Of a stretch of DNA of 32,407 nt, positions 16,966 to 24,422 are shown one piece after another. The stretch's first letter is position 1; each line of letters begins with the position of its first letter. The stretch lies in NCBI GenBank assembly GCA_031288515.1, contig JAITRG010000250.1, positions 1 through 32,407 of the forward strand. Direction: 5' to 3'. This DNA comes from Tannerellaceae bacterium. GTDB taxonomy: Bacteria > Bacteroidota > Bacteroidia > Bacteroidales > Tannerellaceae. The notes beneath the pieces were generated by a model. That model was not told the origin of the DNA. It worked only from the letters and a program-made list of their open reading frames with translations, and did not search any database. The position numbers and the translations under genes are program-made.

Positions 16966-17100
16966 GCGGTATTGTCCGGGATTAGTCATCCTGGCGCATG
17001 ACGGGCGGGAAATGCAATCCCCACAAGGTAGAGGGTAGCGGGAGGACGCCGTTCTTGAGGACTTCGCCCTCGGCTTCGCAGGCGCCGGGGAAGGGTTTGC
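16966..17100. repeat. Dispersed ~130-bp repeat, copy 1
   Basis: This stretch is largely identical to 31941-32070, sharing TCATCCTG-CGCATGACGG, GCAATCCCC, GAGGACTTCGCCC and CGGCTTCGCAGGCGCCGG. Copy 1 has about 6 extra bases in the middle. Here it forms the 3' end of the DUF6261-like gene. The 16800-16965 stretch beyond it is GC-rich with no gene I can support. Confidence 0.85.
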
Positions 17101-17489
17101 AGGTCTTGCACCAAGTTTGCAATCATGGCCGAGGCTTCGGTTATGGGAGCGTGGAGGACATGCGGACAGTTGTCCAGAACTCTTGCCAGCTCATTCGCTG
17201 CGGCTTTCAGGACGGGCGCATTGCTGTAAGCGGCTGCCTCGACGGTCCGCTTAAGCGCCATACAGGCATTTTTGCGTTCCTTGCGGGCTTCGCTGATAAG
17301 CCGCGTAGCTCCTGCCCGAGGCGGCTTGCAGATGGCGTCTTCCCTGGCGAAGGAGGCCCGGAAGGAGGGCCACGCGGGCTTCAACTCCTTGTCGCCGCCA
17401 TATTTCAGGACAAGCTCGTGGAAATCGAAATGTTCTGCATTACGCTGCCTTCTTGCAAGCGTCCGGGCAGACTTAATTGCTTTCATATC
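16986..17489 (-). CDS. DUF6261-like protein with altered C-terminus
   Basis: This is a 167-residue protein from MKAIKSARTLARRQRN; the upstream in-frame start at 17570 adds a hydrophobic stretch not expected in the family. The helical body (RRQRNAEHFDFHEL, then FREDAI-like FAREDAICK, and ELARVLDNCPHVLHAPITEA plus SAMIANLVQDLQ) resembles the DUF6261 family that is common in Bacteroidales and of unknown role. Where that family should continue with its last helices, the frame enters the dispersed repeat and ends in an Arg/Pro-rich tail (PRRLRSRGRSPQERRPPA). The gene is therefore probably a 3'-truncated or recombined copy. Family assignment is from memory. Confidence 0.5.
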   Translation of the reverse strand, partial: DMKAIKSARTLARRQRNAEHFDFHELVLKYGGDKELKPAWPSFRASFAREDAICKPPRAGATRLISEARKERKNACMALKRTVEAAAYSNAPVLKAAANELARVLDNCPHVLHAPITEASAMIANLVQDLQTLPRRLRSRGRSPQERRPPATLYLVGIAFPARHAPG

Positions 17490-17576
17490 GGTATAAATAT
17501 AGAATACCCTTAATAATTCTTGTGGTAGAGCAATGGCGTAAATATAGCGAAAAAATAGCCGTCGGCCCAATGTCGT

Positions 17577-17993
17577 TTAGTTAACGCATTTTTGAAGTCT
17601 TTTTGATAAAGATTCCCAAAGCAATCTCATAAAACATGCCCAAAGCAGACGTCCGGTTGATTTTTCTCTCATGTTTGCGTTCATTGTTGTTTTTTCTTCT
17701 ATCGGAAAAGAAAGCGCCGCACATAAGGTCATCATCAGTATTTTGGCATGGAAGTCTTGTTTGACGGCTTTTGTCCGTTTTCCCTGAAAATTCAATTAAA
17801 AACCAACCGGCAGCGAACCGGCGGTTCATCCTTGAACAGCGAGCCTCCCTCTTTCCTGTAATCTTTTCCGGGAAGGGATAATTCAACAGTCATTTCCTTC
17901 AAGCCGCTTTCCGCAAAACTTCTTACCGGTAACCGCCAATCATCCTTCATCCGAAAACAAAATTCCACGCCCTTGCTCCTGAACAGATAAAAA
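17577..17993 (-). pseudogene. IS4-type transposase C-terminal remnant, frameshifted
   Basis: Three reading frames in succession carry pieces of one transposase. FRSKGVEFCFRMKDDWRLPV and SGLKEMTVELSLP run to a stop at 17792. GKRTKAVKQDFHAKILMMTL and CAALSFPIEEK follow in a second frame. KINRTSALGMFYEIALGIFI lies in a third. This order matches the C-terminal half of Bacteroidales IS4-group DDE transposases. The 5' half is missing, and the AT-rich peptide locus begins at its upstream edge (~17995). It is inactive. Confidence 0.75.
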
Positions 17994-17998
17994 TAGAA

Positions 17999-18325
17999 TT
18001 ATTTAAGTCTGTTAATAATTTCCCATAAAATCAAGGTACATGCTCCACTTACTATAGGGGTACCTATTCCTTTTAAGGTGAAATTACCCCAAAAACAAAA
18101 TGCAACCAAAGTAAATATTACAACCTCTTGTATTCTTTTTTTTAAGTTTGTTTTTGTTACAATCCATAGAAAAGAACATATAGTAGAGGGGAATAGTAAT
18201 AAACAATAAAAGTTATAATTATCCAGTTTCGATTCTTTTAATAATATAATTGCTAAAGAGAGCAAAATAAAGGATTTATACAGATTCGTTCGTCCATATT
18301 TTTTTAAAACTTTTTTGATTCGCAT
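17999..18325 (-). CDS. Small membrane protein, candidate immunity protein
   Basis: This 108-residue protein starts from the ATG at 18325 (MRIKKVLKKYGRTN); a TTG 24 bp upstream is not needed. A basic N-terminus is followed by about three or four membrane segments (SFILLSLAIILL, FYCLLLFPSTICSFLWIV, VVIFTLVAFCFWGNF, GTPIVSGACTLILW). It is AT-rich, as are the neighbouring peptide genes. It lies 63 bp downstream of the last double-glycine peptide gene, behind a hairpin terminator. Small basic membrane proteins beside exported peptides are often their immunity factors; that role is inferred from position and form only, with no family match. Confidence 0.7.
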   Translation of the reverse strand: MRIKKVLKKYGRTNLYKSFILLSLAIILLKESKLDNYNFYCLLLFPSTICSFLWIVTKTNLKKRIQEVVIFTLVAFCFWGNFTLKGIGTPIVSGACTLILWEIINRLK

Positions 18326-18353
18326 AATATAAATATTTATATGAAACAATAAT

Positions 18354-18382
18354 TATGGCCTTATAATAAATATAAGGCCATA
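18354..18382 (-). terminator. Terminator hairpin after the peptide cluster
   Basis: TATGGCCTTAT (18354-18364) and ATAAGGCCATA (18372-18382) form a perfect 11-bp stem with a 7-base loop. On the minus strand it is followed by the T-rich AATTATTGTTTCAT. It ends or attenuates transcription between the peptide genes and the small membrane protein. Confidence 0.75.
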
Positions 18383-18388
18383 GAAATA

Positions 18389-18541
18389 TTACATAAATAA
18401 GGCGAGGAATCCTATCATAGTTAGTCCGGCTACAGCTCCCCTGCCTATTTCTACTCCTATTGTATAGGCGCTTCCTCCTAATATCTCACAGATTTCTCTT
18501 TTTGATAGATTTGACAAATATAAATCTTGATAATTTCCCAT
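18389..18541 (-). CDS. Double-glycine leader peptide 1
   Basis: This 50-residue precursor is absent from simple length-filtered ORF lists. The leader contains LSNLSKREICEILGG, with hydrophobics at the usual positions before Gly-Gly (residues 22-23). The predicted mature core is 27 residues, SAYTIGVEIGRG then AVAGLTMIGFLALFM, glycine-rich and strongly hydrophobic like class II bacteriocins. It starts 12 bp after the stop of peptide 2, in the same tandem. Export and cleavage by the C39 transporter at 20918-23077 is inferred from the leader. It resembles the TIGR01847-type bacteriocin signal; activity is unknown. Confidence 0.85.
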   Translation of the reverse strand: MGNYQDLYLSNLSKREICEILGGSAYTIGVEIGRGAVAGLTMIGFLALFM

Positions 18542-18553
18542 AATTCTCTATTA

Positions 18554-18706
18554 TTAGAAGATTGCGTCCAAAAATCCTACAACAAATCCATGTGCAAAAG
18601 AAGCTGCAATTCCCATACAGTATCCATAATCAGATACAATTTTTTTCATGAGTCCACCGTTAATATCAGCTAATTCATTGCTATTCAATTCAATTATTTT
18701 CTCCAT
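18554..18706 (-). CDS. Double-glycine leader peptide 2
   Basis: This 50-residue precursor starts from the ATG at 18706; a longer in-frame ORF upstream to 18790 overlaps peptide 3 and is not credible. Its leader MEKIIELNSNELADINGG is the clearest double-glycine leader in the window (EL at -8/-7, I at -4, GG at -2/-1). The predicted core of 32 residues, LMKKIVSDYGYCMG then IAASFAHGFVVGFLDAIF, has one Cys and a GF-rich amphipathic tail. The core of peptide 3 shares the F-x-x-GF pattern. The role is presumed bacteriocin or signal. Confidence 0.88.
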   Translation of the reverse strand: MEKIIELNSNELADINGGLMKKIVSDYGYCMGIAASFAHGFVVGFLDAIF

Positions 18707-18737
18707 GATTTTTATATTAATATTATTCAATTTATTA

Positions 18738-18902
18738 TTAGTGACCTGCTGCCCATCCTTCATTAAATCCTGCCACAAAATCATCCGCATACAAGTAACA
18801 AATCAATGGTATCATAATAAGCAATAAACCACCATCTGTATTCATCAGTTCATCTTCTGTTAATTGATTAATTTTTCTGTTTTCCAAGTCTTCTTTTTTC
18901 AT
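18738..18902 (-). CDS. Double-glycine leader peptide 3
   Basis: This 54-residue precursor has a charged leader (MKKEDLENRKINQLTEDELM, then NTDGG) and a core of 29 residues: LLLIMIPLICYLYADD, then FVAGFNEGWAAGH. The core combines a very hydrophobic N-terminal half with a F-V-A-G-F-N-E-G-W tail of a kind seen in small Bacteroidales peptides. It has one Cys. It is separated from peptide 2 by 31 bp and from peptide 4 by 68 bp, all on the minus strand. No modification enzyme (LanM, YcaO, radical SAM) is encoded nearby, so the product is probably unmodified apart from cleavage. Confidence 0.87.
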   Translation of the reverse strand: MKKEDLENRKINQLTEDELMNTDGGLLLIMIPLICYLYADDFVAGFNEGWAAGH

Positions 18903-18970
18903 GACATTTTCTGTTAAATTTTTATTATTCTGATTTTTTGATTATCATAAATCTCTTATATAAGAAGTAT

Positions 18971-19099
18971 TTATGCATAAACAGTGAATACGCCATTAAT
19001 TACATCAGCAAGAATCTGCCATATAGATATACTCATAGCGCCTCCTTTAATAAATATTTTTTCTTCAATCGATAGTTCTTTTAATTCTTTTGTTTTCAT
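18971..19099 (-). CDS. Double-glycine leader peptide 4
   Basis: This 42-residue precursor has a leader MKTKELKELSIEEKIFIKGG and a 22-residue core AMSISIWQILADVINGVFTV plus YA, which could form one amphipathic helix. It is the first gene of the four-peptide tandem. The codons for the Lys-Gly-Gly cleavage site read AAAGGAGGC and are followed 3 bases later by an in-frame ATG. The cleavage-site codons thus double as a strong Shine-Dalgarno sequence for an internal start that would give the core alone; whether this is used is unknown. Confidence 0.85.
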   Translation of the reverse strand: MKTKELKELSIEEKIFIKGGAMSISIWQILADVINGVFTVYA

Positions 19100-19222
19100 A
19101 ATGTTAAAATATTTATTTATTATCTACTCTGTCAAAGCTTTTCGATATCCGCTTCCTGCTATTTAGGTTATCAGTCGACCTGTAAAATAATCAATTATTA
19201 CTTGCAAGTATTTCTGTTTCTT

Positions 19223-19558
19223 TTACGTCAGCAAAGTTACGTCTGGTTTGTGCAATGGGATTGCAAGGAAGGAATTATTTTCAATATTTCCGGCTAAAAT
19301 TGTTTTTTCTTCCTGATCGGATAAGGGGAGAACATTTATTTTGATGATGATTTCGAAGCCGTTTACATAATAAAATGTTTGTTTCATATGGCTGTAACGT
19401 ATATGTGCGCCGTGGTCTTTAAATTCGTTTAAAATATTGTACAACTGTCGCCTTTTGAGGTTAAACCGTTTGGCAAATTCTTCGGACGTACCGGTTGCTT
19501 CTCTTTGGATCAACTGGTGCATGCGGTATAGGCGGTCGATGGTTTCAAATAATTGCAT
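19223..19558 (-). CDS. Small helix-turn-helix protein of the peptide locus
   Basis: This 111-residue protein carries an HTH (about residues 8-60): IDRLYRMHQLIQREATGTS, then EEFAKRFNLKRRQLYNILNE, similar to HTH_11/DeoR-type winged helices. A strand YSHMKQTFYYVNGFEIIIKI follows, with a tail that shows no ligand domain. It lies 26 bp after the TolC-type gene and before the peptide tandem, so it is in the same transcription unit. It probably regulates the peptide genes or the operon. The tail (residues 80-111) is unrecognised. Confidence 0.82.
   Translation of the reverse strand: MQLFETIDRLYRMHQLIQREATGTSEEFAKRFNLKRRQLYNILNEFKDHGAHIRYSHMKQTFYYVNGFEIIIKINVLPLSDQEEKTILAGNIENNSFLAIPLHKPDVTLLT
19232..19239 (-). 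promoter_or_regulatory. Possible internal promoter for the peptide tandem
   Basis: The minus strand reads TAACTTTG, a TAnnTTTG match at the very 3' end of the HTH gene. It would give a leader of about 125 nt before peptide 4. No convincing -33 box is seen. It would allow the four peptides to be made at a higher level than the exporter. Confidence 0.35.
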
Positions 19559-19584
19559 AATCTTGTCTTTTTAATAGTTAGTTA

Positions 19585-20916
19585 TTATTGAATAGGGATT
19601 CCTGCGTAAAAGTCGAGTAGTTTCTTTTGAAGCATACACTCGTATTTGGCTTGCGCCTGTTCGGATTGGCTGTTGGCCGATTTGAGTTTGATTTCGTTGT
19701 ATTCGTAAGCGGTGAATTTTCCGGCATTGTATTTCTCCCGGGCATATCGCAGAGCTTCCGAGTTGGCATAAACGGCCTTTTGCGTCGATTCGTATTTTTC
19801 CTGTGCCGACAGGGCGTCATAACAGGCTTTTTGTATTTCTTTATACAGCGTCTTATGTGTTTGTTCGGCTATCAGGCGGCTGTCTTCCCAGTTTTTGCGG
19901 GCAGTACGCACGGCGTTCCGGGTACTCAGGCGATTGAACAGCGGGATACGGAGGGTGAGGTAAAGCGTTTTTTGCAGGTTGTTTTCAAACTGTCTGCCGA
20001 ACGCGGAATTCTCCATGTTGCTGTAATGATAGTAATTACTGCTGATACCGGCAACGAAAGACAAGGCAGGATAGTAGCCGGATTGTGCAATCTTTATCGC
20101 TTTCCGGCTGCTTTCTGCCGAGAGTTCGGCGCCTTTTATTTCCGGCATGATTTGTTCGGCTACGGTATATACCTCCTGCGGATTACGGATAAAGAAAGAA
20201 GCGATATCTTCCTGTATGGTTGCTATATCAAACCCGCCGACTTCCTTTATTTCCAGCAGTTGAATCAGGTCTACCACCGACAGTCGTAAGGCGCTTTGCG
20301 CTTTGGTGGCATTCAGTTCGTCGTTTGCCACTTGCGCCTGTACGTCGTACACCTGCGATTCGGGCGCTTTGCCGTGTAAGGCTAATATTTGCGTAATTTC
20401 TTCCAACTCCTTACTCAGCGTAATTTGTTCTTTGGCAATAGCCAGGATTTCTTTATTCAGCAAAATCTGAAAATAGTTGACCGCTATTTGCAGCGCAATA
20501 TCATTTTCTATCTTCTCCAGGTTTTTGGCATGTACCTTCAACTCTAACTTTTGCAGGGCAATGATATGTGTCGTTTTCATCCCCGTAAATAAGGGGAGTT
20601 CCGTACTAAGCGAAAACGAACTGCTTTGGGAGTTCATATCATTATAGGTATTTTCCCGGTTCAACGACCTGCCGAAATCGAATTTTTGCGTACCGTTGAC
20701 GCCTAAATCGGGCAGACGGCTCATTTGCTGCGTCTGCACTTCTATCGCTTGTTTCTCCAGTTGGATTTTCTGCCGTTTGACGTCGATATTGTTTTCCAGT
20801 GCATATTGTATGCAGTCTGATAATGTCCAGACTTTTTGTGCAGACAGGATACCGGCAGGAAAAAAGGAGAAAAGAGAGTATAGGGAGAAAAGGATAAACG
20901 TATAGTTGTTTTTCAT
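19585..20916 (-). CDS. TolC-family outer-membrane efflux protein
   Basis: This 443-residue protein has a signal peptide (about 1-26, ending in LSAQ). Two repeated helical/strand halves are typical of OEP/TolC proteins: WTLSDCIQYALENNIDVKRQ opens repeat 1, ELPLFTGMKTTHIIALQKLE gives its beta/helix part, and the second half has LRIPLFNRLSTRNAVRTARK. It forms the outer-membrane channel. It begins one base after the stop of the C39 transporter gene, completing an ABC/HlyD/TolC type 1 exporter for the Gly-Gly peptides. Confidence 0.93.
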   Translation of the reverse strand: MKNNYTFILFSLYSLFSFFPAGILSAQKVWTLSDCIQYALENNIDVKRQKIQLEKQAIEVQTQQMSRLPDLGVNGTQKFDFGRSLNRENTYNDMNSQSSSFSLSTELPLFTGMKTTHIIALQKLELKVHAKNLEKIENDIALQIAVNYFQILLNKEILAIAKEQITLSKELEEITQILALHGKAPESQVYDVQAQVANDELNATKAQSALRLSVVDLIQLLEIKEVGGFDIATIQEDIASFFIRNPQEVYTVAEQIMPEIKGAELSAESSRKAIKIAQSGYYPALSFVAGISSNYYHYSNMENSAFGRQFENNLQKTLYLTLRIPLFNRLSTRNAVRTARKNWEDSRLIAEQTHKTLYKEIQKACYDALSAQEKYESTQKAVYANSEALRYAREKYNAGKFTAYEYNEIKLKSANSQSEQAQAKYECMLQKKLLDFYAGIPIQ

Positions 20917-20917
20917 C

Positions 20918-23077
20918 TTATATCCGGTTGAATTGTTCGTTCCATAATTTGCAATAAACGCCCCCGGCCTTCAGTAATTGTTCATGCGAGCCGGTTTCTG
21001 CCATTTTCCCTTCTTCCAGTACAATAATTGTATCGGCTGTTTTGACGGAGCTCAGCCGGTGGGCGATGACGATAATGGTCTTTCCTTCGCGGGCTAAACC
21101 GTCTAATGTTGCTTTCACATATTTTTCCGAGATAGAATCTAATGAAGAAGTCGCTTCGTCGAAGATCAGGATTTCGGGGTCTTTATACAGAGCGCGGGCA
21201 ATCGCTATCCGCTGGCGCTCGCCTCCGGATAAAGTGGCTCCGTGTTCGCCTGTTTGCGTCATGTACGAATTGGGCAGTTTCTCAATAAATTCGCGTATAC
21301 CCAGCCGTTCGCTTAGTTCGATAATCTTTTTCATATCGGGATCAAAGTCGCCTAAGGCAATATTTTCCACAATCGAACCGGCAAACAGTTCGATTTGTTG
21401 GGGAACGCTTCCTACCATCCGGCGAAGGCTCTCGTTCCCGATCTGCGCGATTGCAAAGTTCCCGATTTTGATAGTTCCCGACTGAATGGGATACAAATGC
21501 TGGATTAGCGAAACCAGCGTAGTCTTCCCCGAACCGCTTTCTCCGATAATAGCCGTTGTTTCTCCTTTTTTAACAGAAAGGCTCAACGATTCGAATACTT
21601 GTTTTCTGGAACCATACCGGAAAGCAACCTTGTCAAAAGTAATATCGCCGATCATATCCCGTTCCAGCGCGATTTTATCCGTTTCGTCTTCTTCCCGCTC
21701 CAAATCCATAATCTGAAACAGACGGTCGGCAGCAATCAACGCATCCTGAATGGTTTGGTTGGAAGAGATCAGTTTCCCGACAGGCCCTAAAACGTATCCG
21801 GCCAGCGAATAAAACAGCATCAGCGAGCCGGGAGTAATCTCCTGGTTGATCACATACCGGCTACCGGCCCATAGAACGGCGATTGTAATGGCTGTCGATA
21901 CAAACTCGATTCCATTGCTGGCCATAATGGAGCCATAGATACTTTTAAATGTATTACGTAACAGGCCGACAAAACGGGTTTCTGTTTTCAGGTTCGCATA
22001 CGGTTCTACCCCGAATTGCTTAATTGTAGACACGGAATTAAGCGACTCCACCAACTGCGATTCGAGTTCGGCTCCCGTTTCCATAATCTTGCGCTGGTAT
22101 TTCCTGTTCAGTTTATTAAATAACACATAAATAAGAATAAACAGGGGAGCCGATACCAGAGTAATCAGCGCCAGTTTCCATGAATACACGAACATCAGGC
22201 ATAAGGTAAACAGAAGGATCAGCAGATTAACAGCCAGGTCTAACGATACATTATTGATAAACGCCCGGATTTTCACCGCATCGTTTACGCGTGAAATAAT
22301 CTCTCCCACCCGCATGGTGTCGAAGAATTGCTGAGGCAGGGTAAGCAGGTGTTTATAATAGCCTAAGATAAGGGAGGCGTCTATCCGTTGCCCGGTTTTG
22401 AGCGCCAGGATGCTTTTCATTGCTCCTACAAAGGTTCGCAGCAGCAGGATAGCAATCATAACAACCCCCATCAGGTTAAGCAGGTTGATATTTTTGTCAA
22501 CCAATACATAATCGGTTATTTTACCTACATAAACAGAGGTGGAAAGCCCCAGTATACTGTAAATAACCGCGCCGAATAAGGCTTGCGACATAACGCTTCT
22601 GTGAGGGCGGAGTAACTCCATAAAACTCCGGAAATTACTTTTCTTTGCATTTCCTTTCTGAAACGTTTCTGCCGGGTGCATCAGTATCAGGACGCCGCTC
22701 CATTCCTTTTTAAATTCTTCGTGCGATTTCTTATGCAGTTTACCGTCAGCCGGGTCCATGATAAGAATATACCCGTCCGTTACCTTATAGATAACCACAA
22801 AATGATGAAGCGCTTCTTTTATTACCACATGGGCAACGGCCGGCTTGGGGATATCCGGCAGACATTCAAACGGCCCTTTCACCCCTTTGGCTTCCAAACC
22901 TAATTTACCGGCGGCCTCTATCATACCCAACACATTGGTTCCTTTCCTGTCGGTAAAGGCAAACTGACGGATACGTGAAATCGGATACCGTAACCCGTAA
23001 AAGGCGGCGATGGAAGTCAGGCAGGCGGCACCACAGTCGGTTATATCGTGCTGTTTTACATGAATCTGTTTGTTCAT
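20918..23077 (-). CDS. Peptidase-containing ABC transporter (C39 bacteriocin-processing type)
   Basis: This 719-residue protein has an N-terminal C39 peptidase (about 1-135) with the catalytic Cys15 in HDITDCGAACL, His in LHHFVVIYKV and the following DPADGK Asp. A six-helix ABC exporter domain (about 160-440) and a nucleotide-binding domain (about 470-719) follow, with Walker A GESGSGKTT, signature LSGGERQRIAIARAL, Walker B ILIFDEATSSLD and the H-loop IAHRLSS. All catalytic residues are present, so it should both cut leaders after Gly-Gly and export the cores. The start overlaps the HlyD gene stop (ATGA). Confidence 0.96.
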   Translation of the reverse strand: MNKQIHVKQHDITDCGAACLTSIAAFYGLRYPISRIRQFAFTDRKGTNVLGMIEAAGKLGLEAKGVKGPFECLPDIPKPAVAHVVIKEALHHFVVIYKVTDGYILIMDPADGKLHKKSHEEFKKEWSGVLILMHPAETFQKGNAKKSNFRSFMELLRPHRSVMSQALFGAVIYSILGLSTSVYVGKITDYVLVDKNINLLNLMGVVMIAILLLRTFVGAMKSILALKTGQRIDASLILGYYKHLLTLPQQFFDTMRVGEIISRVNDAVKIRAFINNVSLDLAVNLLILLFTLCLMFVYSWKLALITLVSAPLFILIYVLFNKLNRKYQRKIMETGAELESQLVESLNSVSTIKQFGVEPYANLKTETRFVGLLRNTFKSIYGSIMASNGIEFVSTAITIAVLWAGSRYVINQEITPGSLMLFYSLAGYVLGPVGKLISSNQTIQDALIAADRLFQIMDLEREEDETDKIALERDMIGDITFDKVAFRYGSRKQVFESLSLSVKKGETTAIIGESGSGKTTLVSLIQHLYPIQSGTIKIGNFAIAQIGNESLRRMVGSVPQQIELFAGSIVENIALGDFDPDMKKIIELSERLGIREFIEKLPNSYMTQTGEHGATLSGGERQRIAIARALYKDPEILIFDEATSSLDSISEKYVKATLDGLAREGKTIIVIAHRLSSVKTADTIIVLEEGKMAETGSHEQLLKAGGVYCKLWNEQFNRI

Positions 23078-24249
23078 AAAGAAGCTATATTATTATTTTC
23101 GACAATGTATTGCGAGGGATTCATCCAGTCGTCCATTTTTTTATACAGCAGGTCGAACAACGAACGGCGGGTTACCATAAAATGGGCCGAGACAGTCATT
23201 CCTTTCTTCAGATTTCCTTTCAAGCCCTTTTTATGCAGAAGATACTCTTTTTCCATGCTGCATTTTACTTTGTAATAGACATTGCCGCCGGCATTGCCGG
23301 TAAAGAAATCGGAAGAAATATCCACTACTTTCCCTTCTACGGTTCCCCATTCGTTATAATTAAAAGATTCCACCTGTACATTCGCCGGCATTCCTTCTTT
23401 GATATATCCGATATTGCGGGGCGATGCATAGACTTCGATAAAGAGCGTGGAGTCGGGGCTGACAACGGCCAGCGATGTGCCTGCCTGGATATTGCTTCCC
23501 TTATAGATACCCCTGAACTGGTCTAATGTTCCGCTTACCGGGCTGGTTACCGCATACATATCCTTCTCTTTCTCTTCCAGTTTCAGGACAGATAACATTT
23601 CATTATACGAATTGGTATGCGTATTCATATCAGTCTGCCATTTACTAAGCTGGTTGTCCTGTAAAGAAGCCAGTTGATTGGCCGCTTTCGTATATTCAAA
23701 AGAGTATTGGTCGAAGTCTTCTTCGGAAATTACTTTTTTGTCGAACAGGGCCTTATTACGCTCATACTCTTTGGCGGCTTTTCCCAAATTTGTTTCGTAC
23801 TCCGTTTTTTGCTTCAGGAAGTATACATATTCCTGCCTGCGGGTATCCGAATGGAAGACGGCCGGTTTACCGCCTTTACTCAAATACCGTAAATCGTATA
23901 GATGCTGCTGCAAATCCTGTAAACGGCTTTGCTGGTAATTGATTTTATAATTCGAAGCGTTTGTACGGAAGGTAAGAATGGTGTCTCCTTTATTAATTTT
24001 GCTTCCTTCACAGATAAATACGGAATCGACAAACTCCGTGATAGAAGCTTTTATTTCCGTTTTCTCCGCAGCCGGACGAATCACGCCGGCATCCTGCACA
24101 GATACATCTATATATATAAAAGGCAGTAAAGCGAGGACTACCGTTATGGCGCATAGTACCACCCAGTATATTTTCTGGGATTTCGTCGCATGCCTGGTTA
24201 TATAAACATCAATGCTGTTATCGATTAATTCAGAGGGTAGCAGTTTCAT
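23074..24249 (-). CDS. HlyD-family periplasmic adaptor
   Basis: This 391-residue protein has one N-terminal membrane segment (about 27-48, VVLCAITVVLALLPFIYI), a biotinyl-lipoyl-like domain split around a long coiled coil (about 100-235), and a C-terminal beta-barrel (SPVSGTLDQFRGIYKGSNIQ, then LFIEVYASPRNIGYIKEGM). It bridges the ABC transporter and the TolC-type channel. It is the first large gene of the exporter operon, 12 bp after the stop of peptide 5, and overlaps the transporter gene by 4 bp. Confidence 0.94.
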   Translation of the reverse strand: MKLLPSELIDNSIDVYITRHATKSQKIYWVVLCAITVVLALLPFIYIDVSVQDAGVIRPAAEKTEIKASITEFVDSVFICEGSKINKGDTILTFRTNASNYKINYQQSRLQDLQQHLYDLRYLSKGGKPAVFHSDTRRQEYVYFLKQKTEYETNLGKAAKEYERNKALFDKKVISEEDFDQYSFEYTKAANQLASLQDNQLSKWQTDMNTHTNSYNEMLSVLKLEEKEKDMYAVTSPVSGTLDQFRGIYKGSNIQAGTSLAVVSPDSTLFIEVYASPRNIGYIKEGMPANVQVESFNYNEWGTVEGKVVDISSDFFTGNAGGNVYYKVKCSMEKEYLLHKKGLKGNLKKGMTVSAHFMVTRRSLFDLLYKKMDDWMNPSQYIVENNNIASL

Positions 24250-24261
24250 GATTGAATTGAA

Positions 24262-24396
24262 TTAATAGTAAATACATATACATACCCCATTAATGTATAT
24301 CCAGATAACATTTTTTCCTCCATAAGTGGATTGCAACTCTTTTGAACTCAATTCTTTCATTTTCACATTTTCTTTCTTTTGATTCTTGTTTTTCAT
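24262..24396 (-). CDS. Double-glycine leader peptide 5, candidate inducer
   Basis: This 44-residue precursor stands alone at the head of the exporter operon. The leader is lysine-rich and ends KELSSKELQSTYGG (a second possible ATG is codon 13). The core is only 17 residues, KNVIWIYINGVCICIYY, with a C-I-C pair, and is much shorter than the four distal peptides. Its ATG is about 20 nt after the predicted transcription start and it faces the divergent kinase gene. In Gram-positive circuits the pheromone precursor sits beside its kinase, so this peptide is the best candidate for an autoinducer. That is inference. Confidence 0.85.
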   Translation of the reverse strand: MKNKNQKKENVKMKELSSKELQSTYGGKNVIWIYINGVCICIYY

Positions 24397-24422
24397 ACTC
24401 GTAATTTTTAATTCTACGGCAG

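Noticed and set aside
16814..17038. Small Arg-rich ORFs at 16.8-17.0 kb on both strands
   Set aside because: Composition-driven frames in a GC-rich gap, with no family, no promoter and no conservation visible.
17999..18349. 116-codon version of the small membrane protein
   Set aside because: It would need a TTG start; an ATG at 18325 gives a normal basic N-terminus before the first membrane segment.
18554..18790. 78-codon version of peptide 2
   Set aside because: The extra 28 codons run into the peptide 3 gene; the ATG at 18706 begins a typical double-glycine leader.
18389..19099. Lantibiotic, thiopeptide or other modified peptide cluster
   Set aside because: No LanB/LanC/LanM, YcaO, radical SAM or other modifying enzyme is in the window, and the cores have at most one or two Cys.
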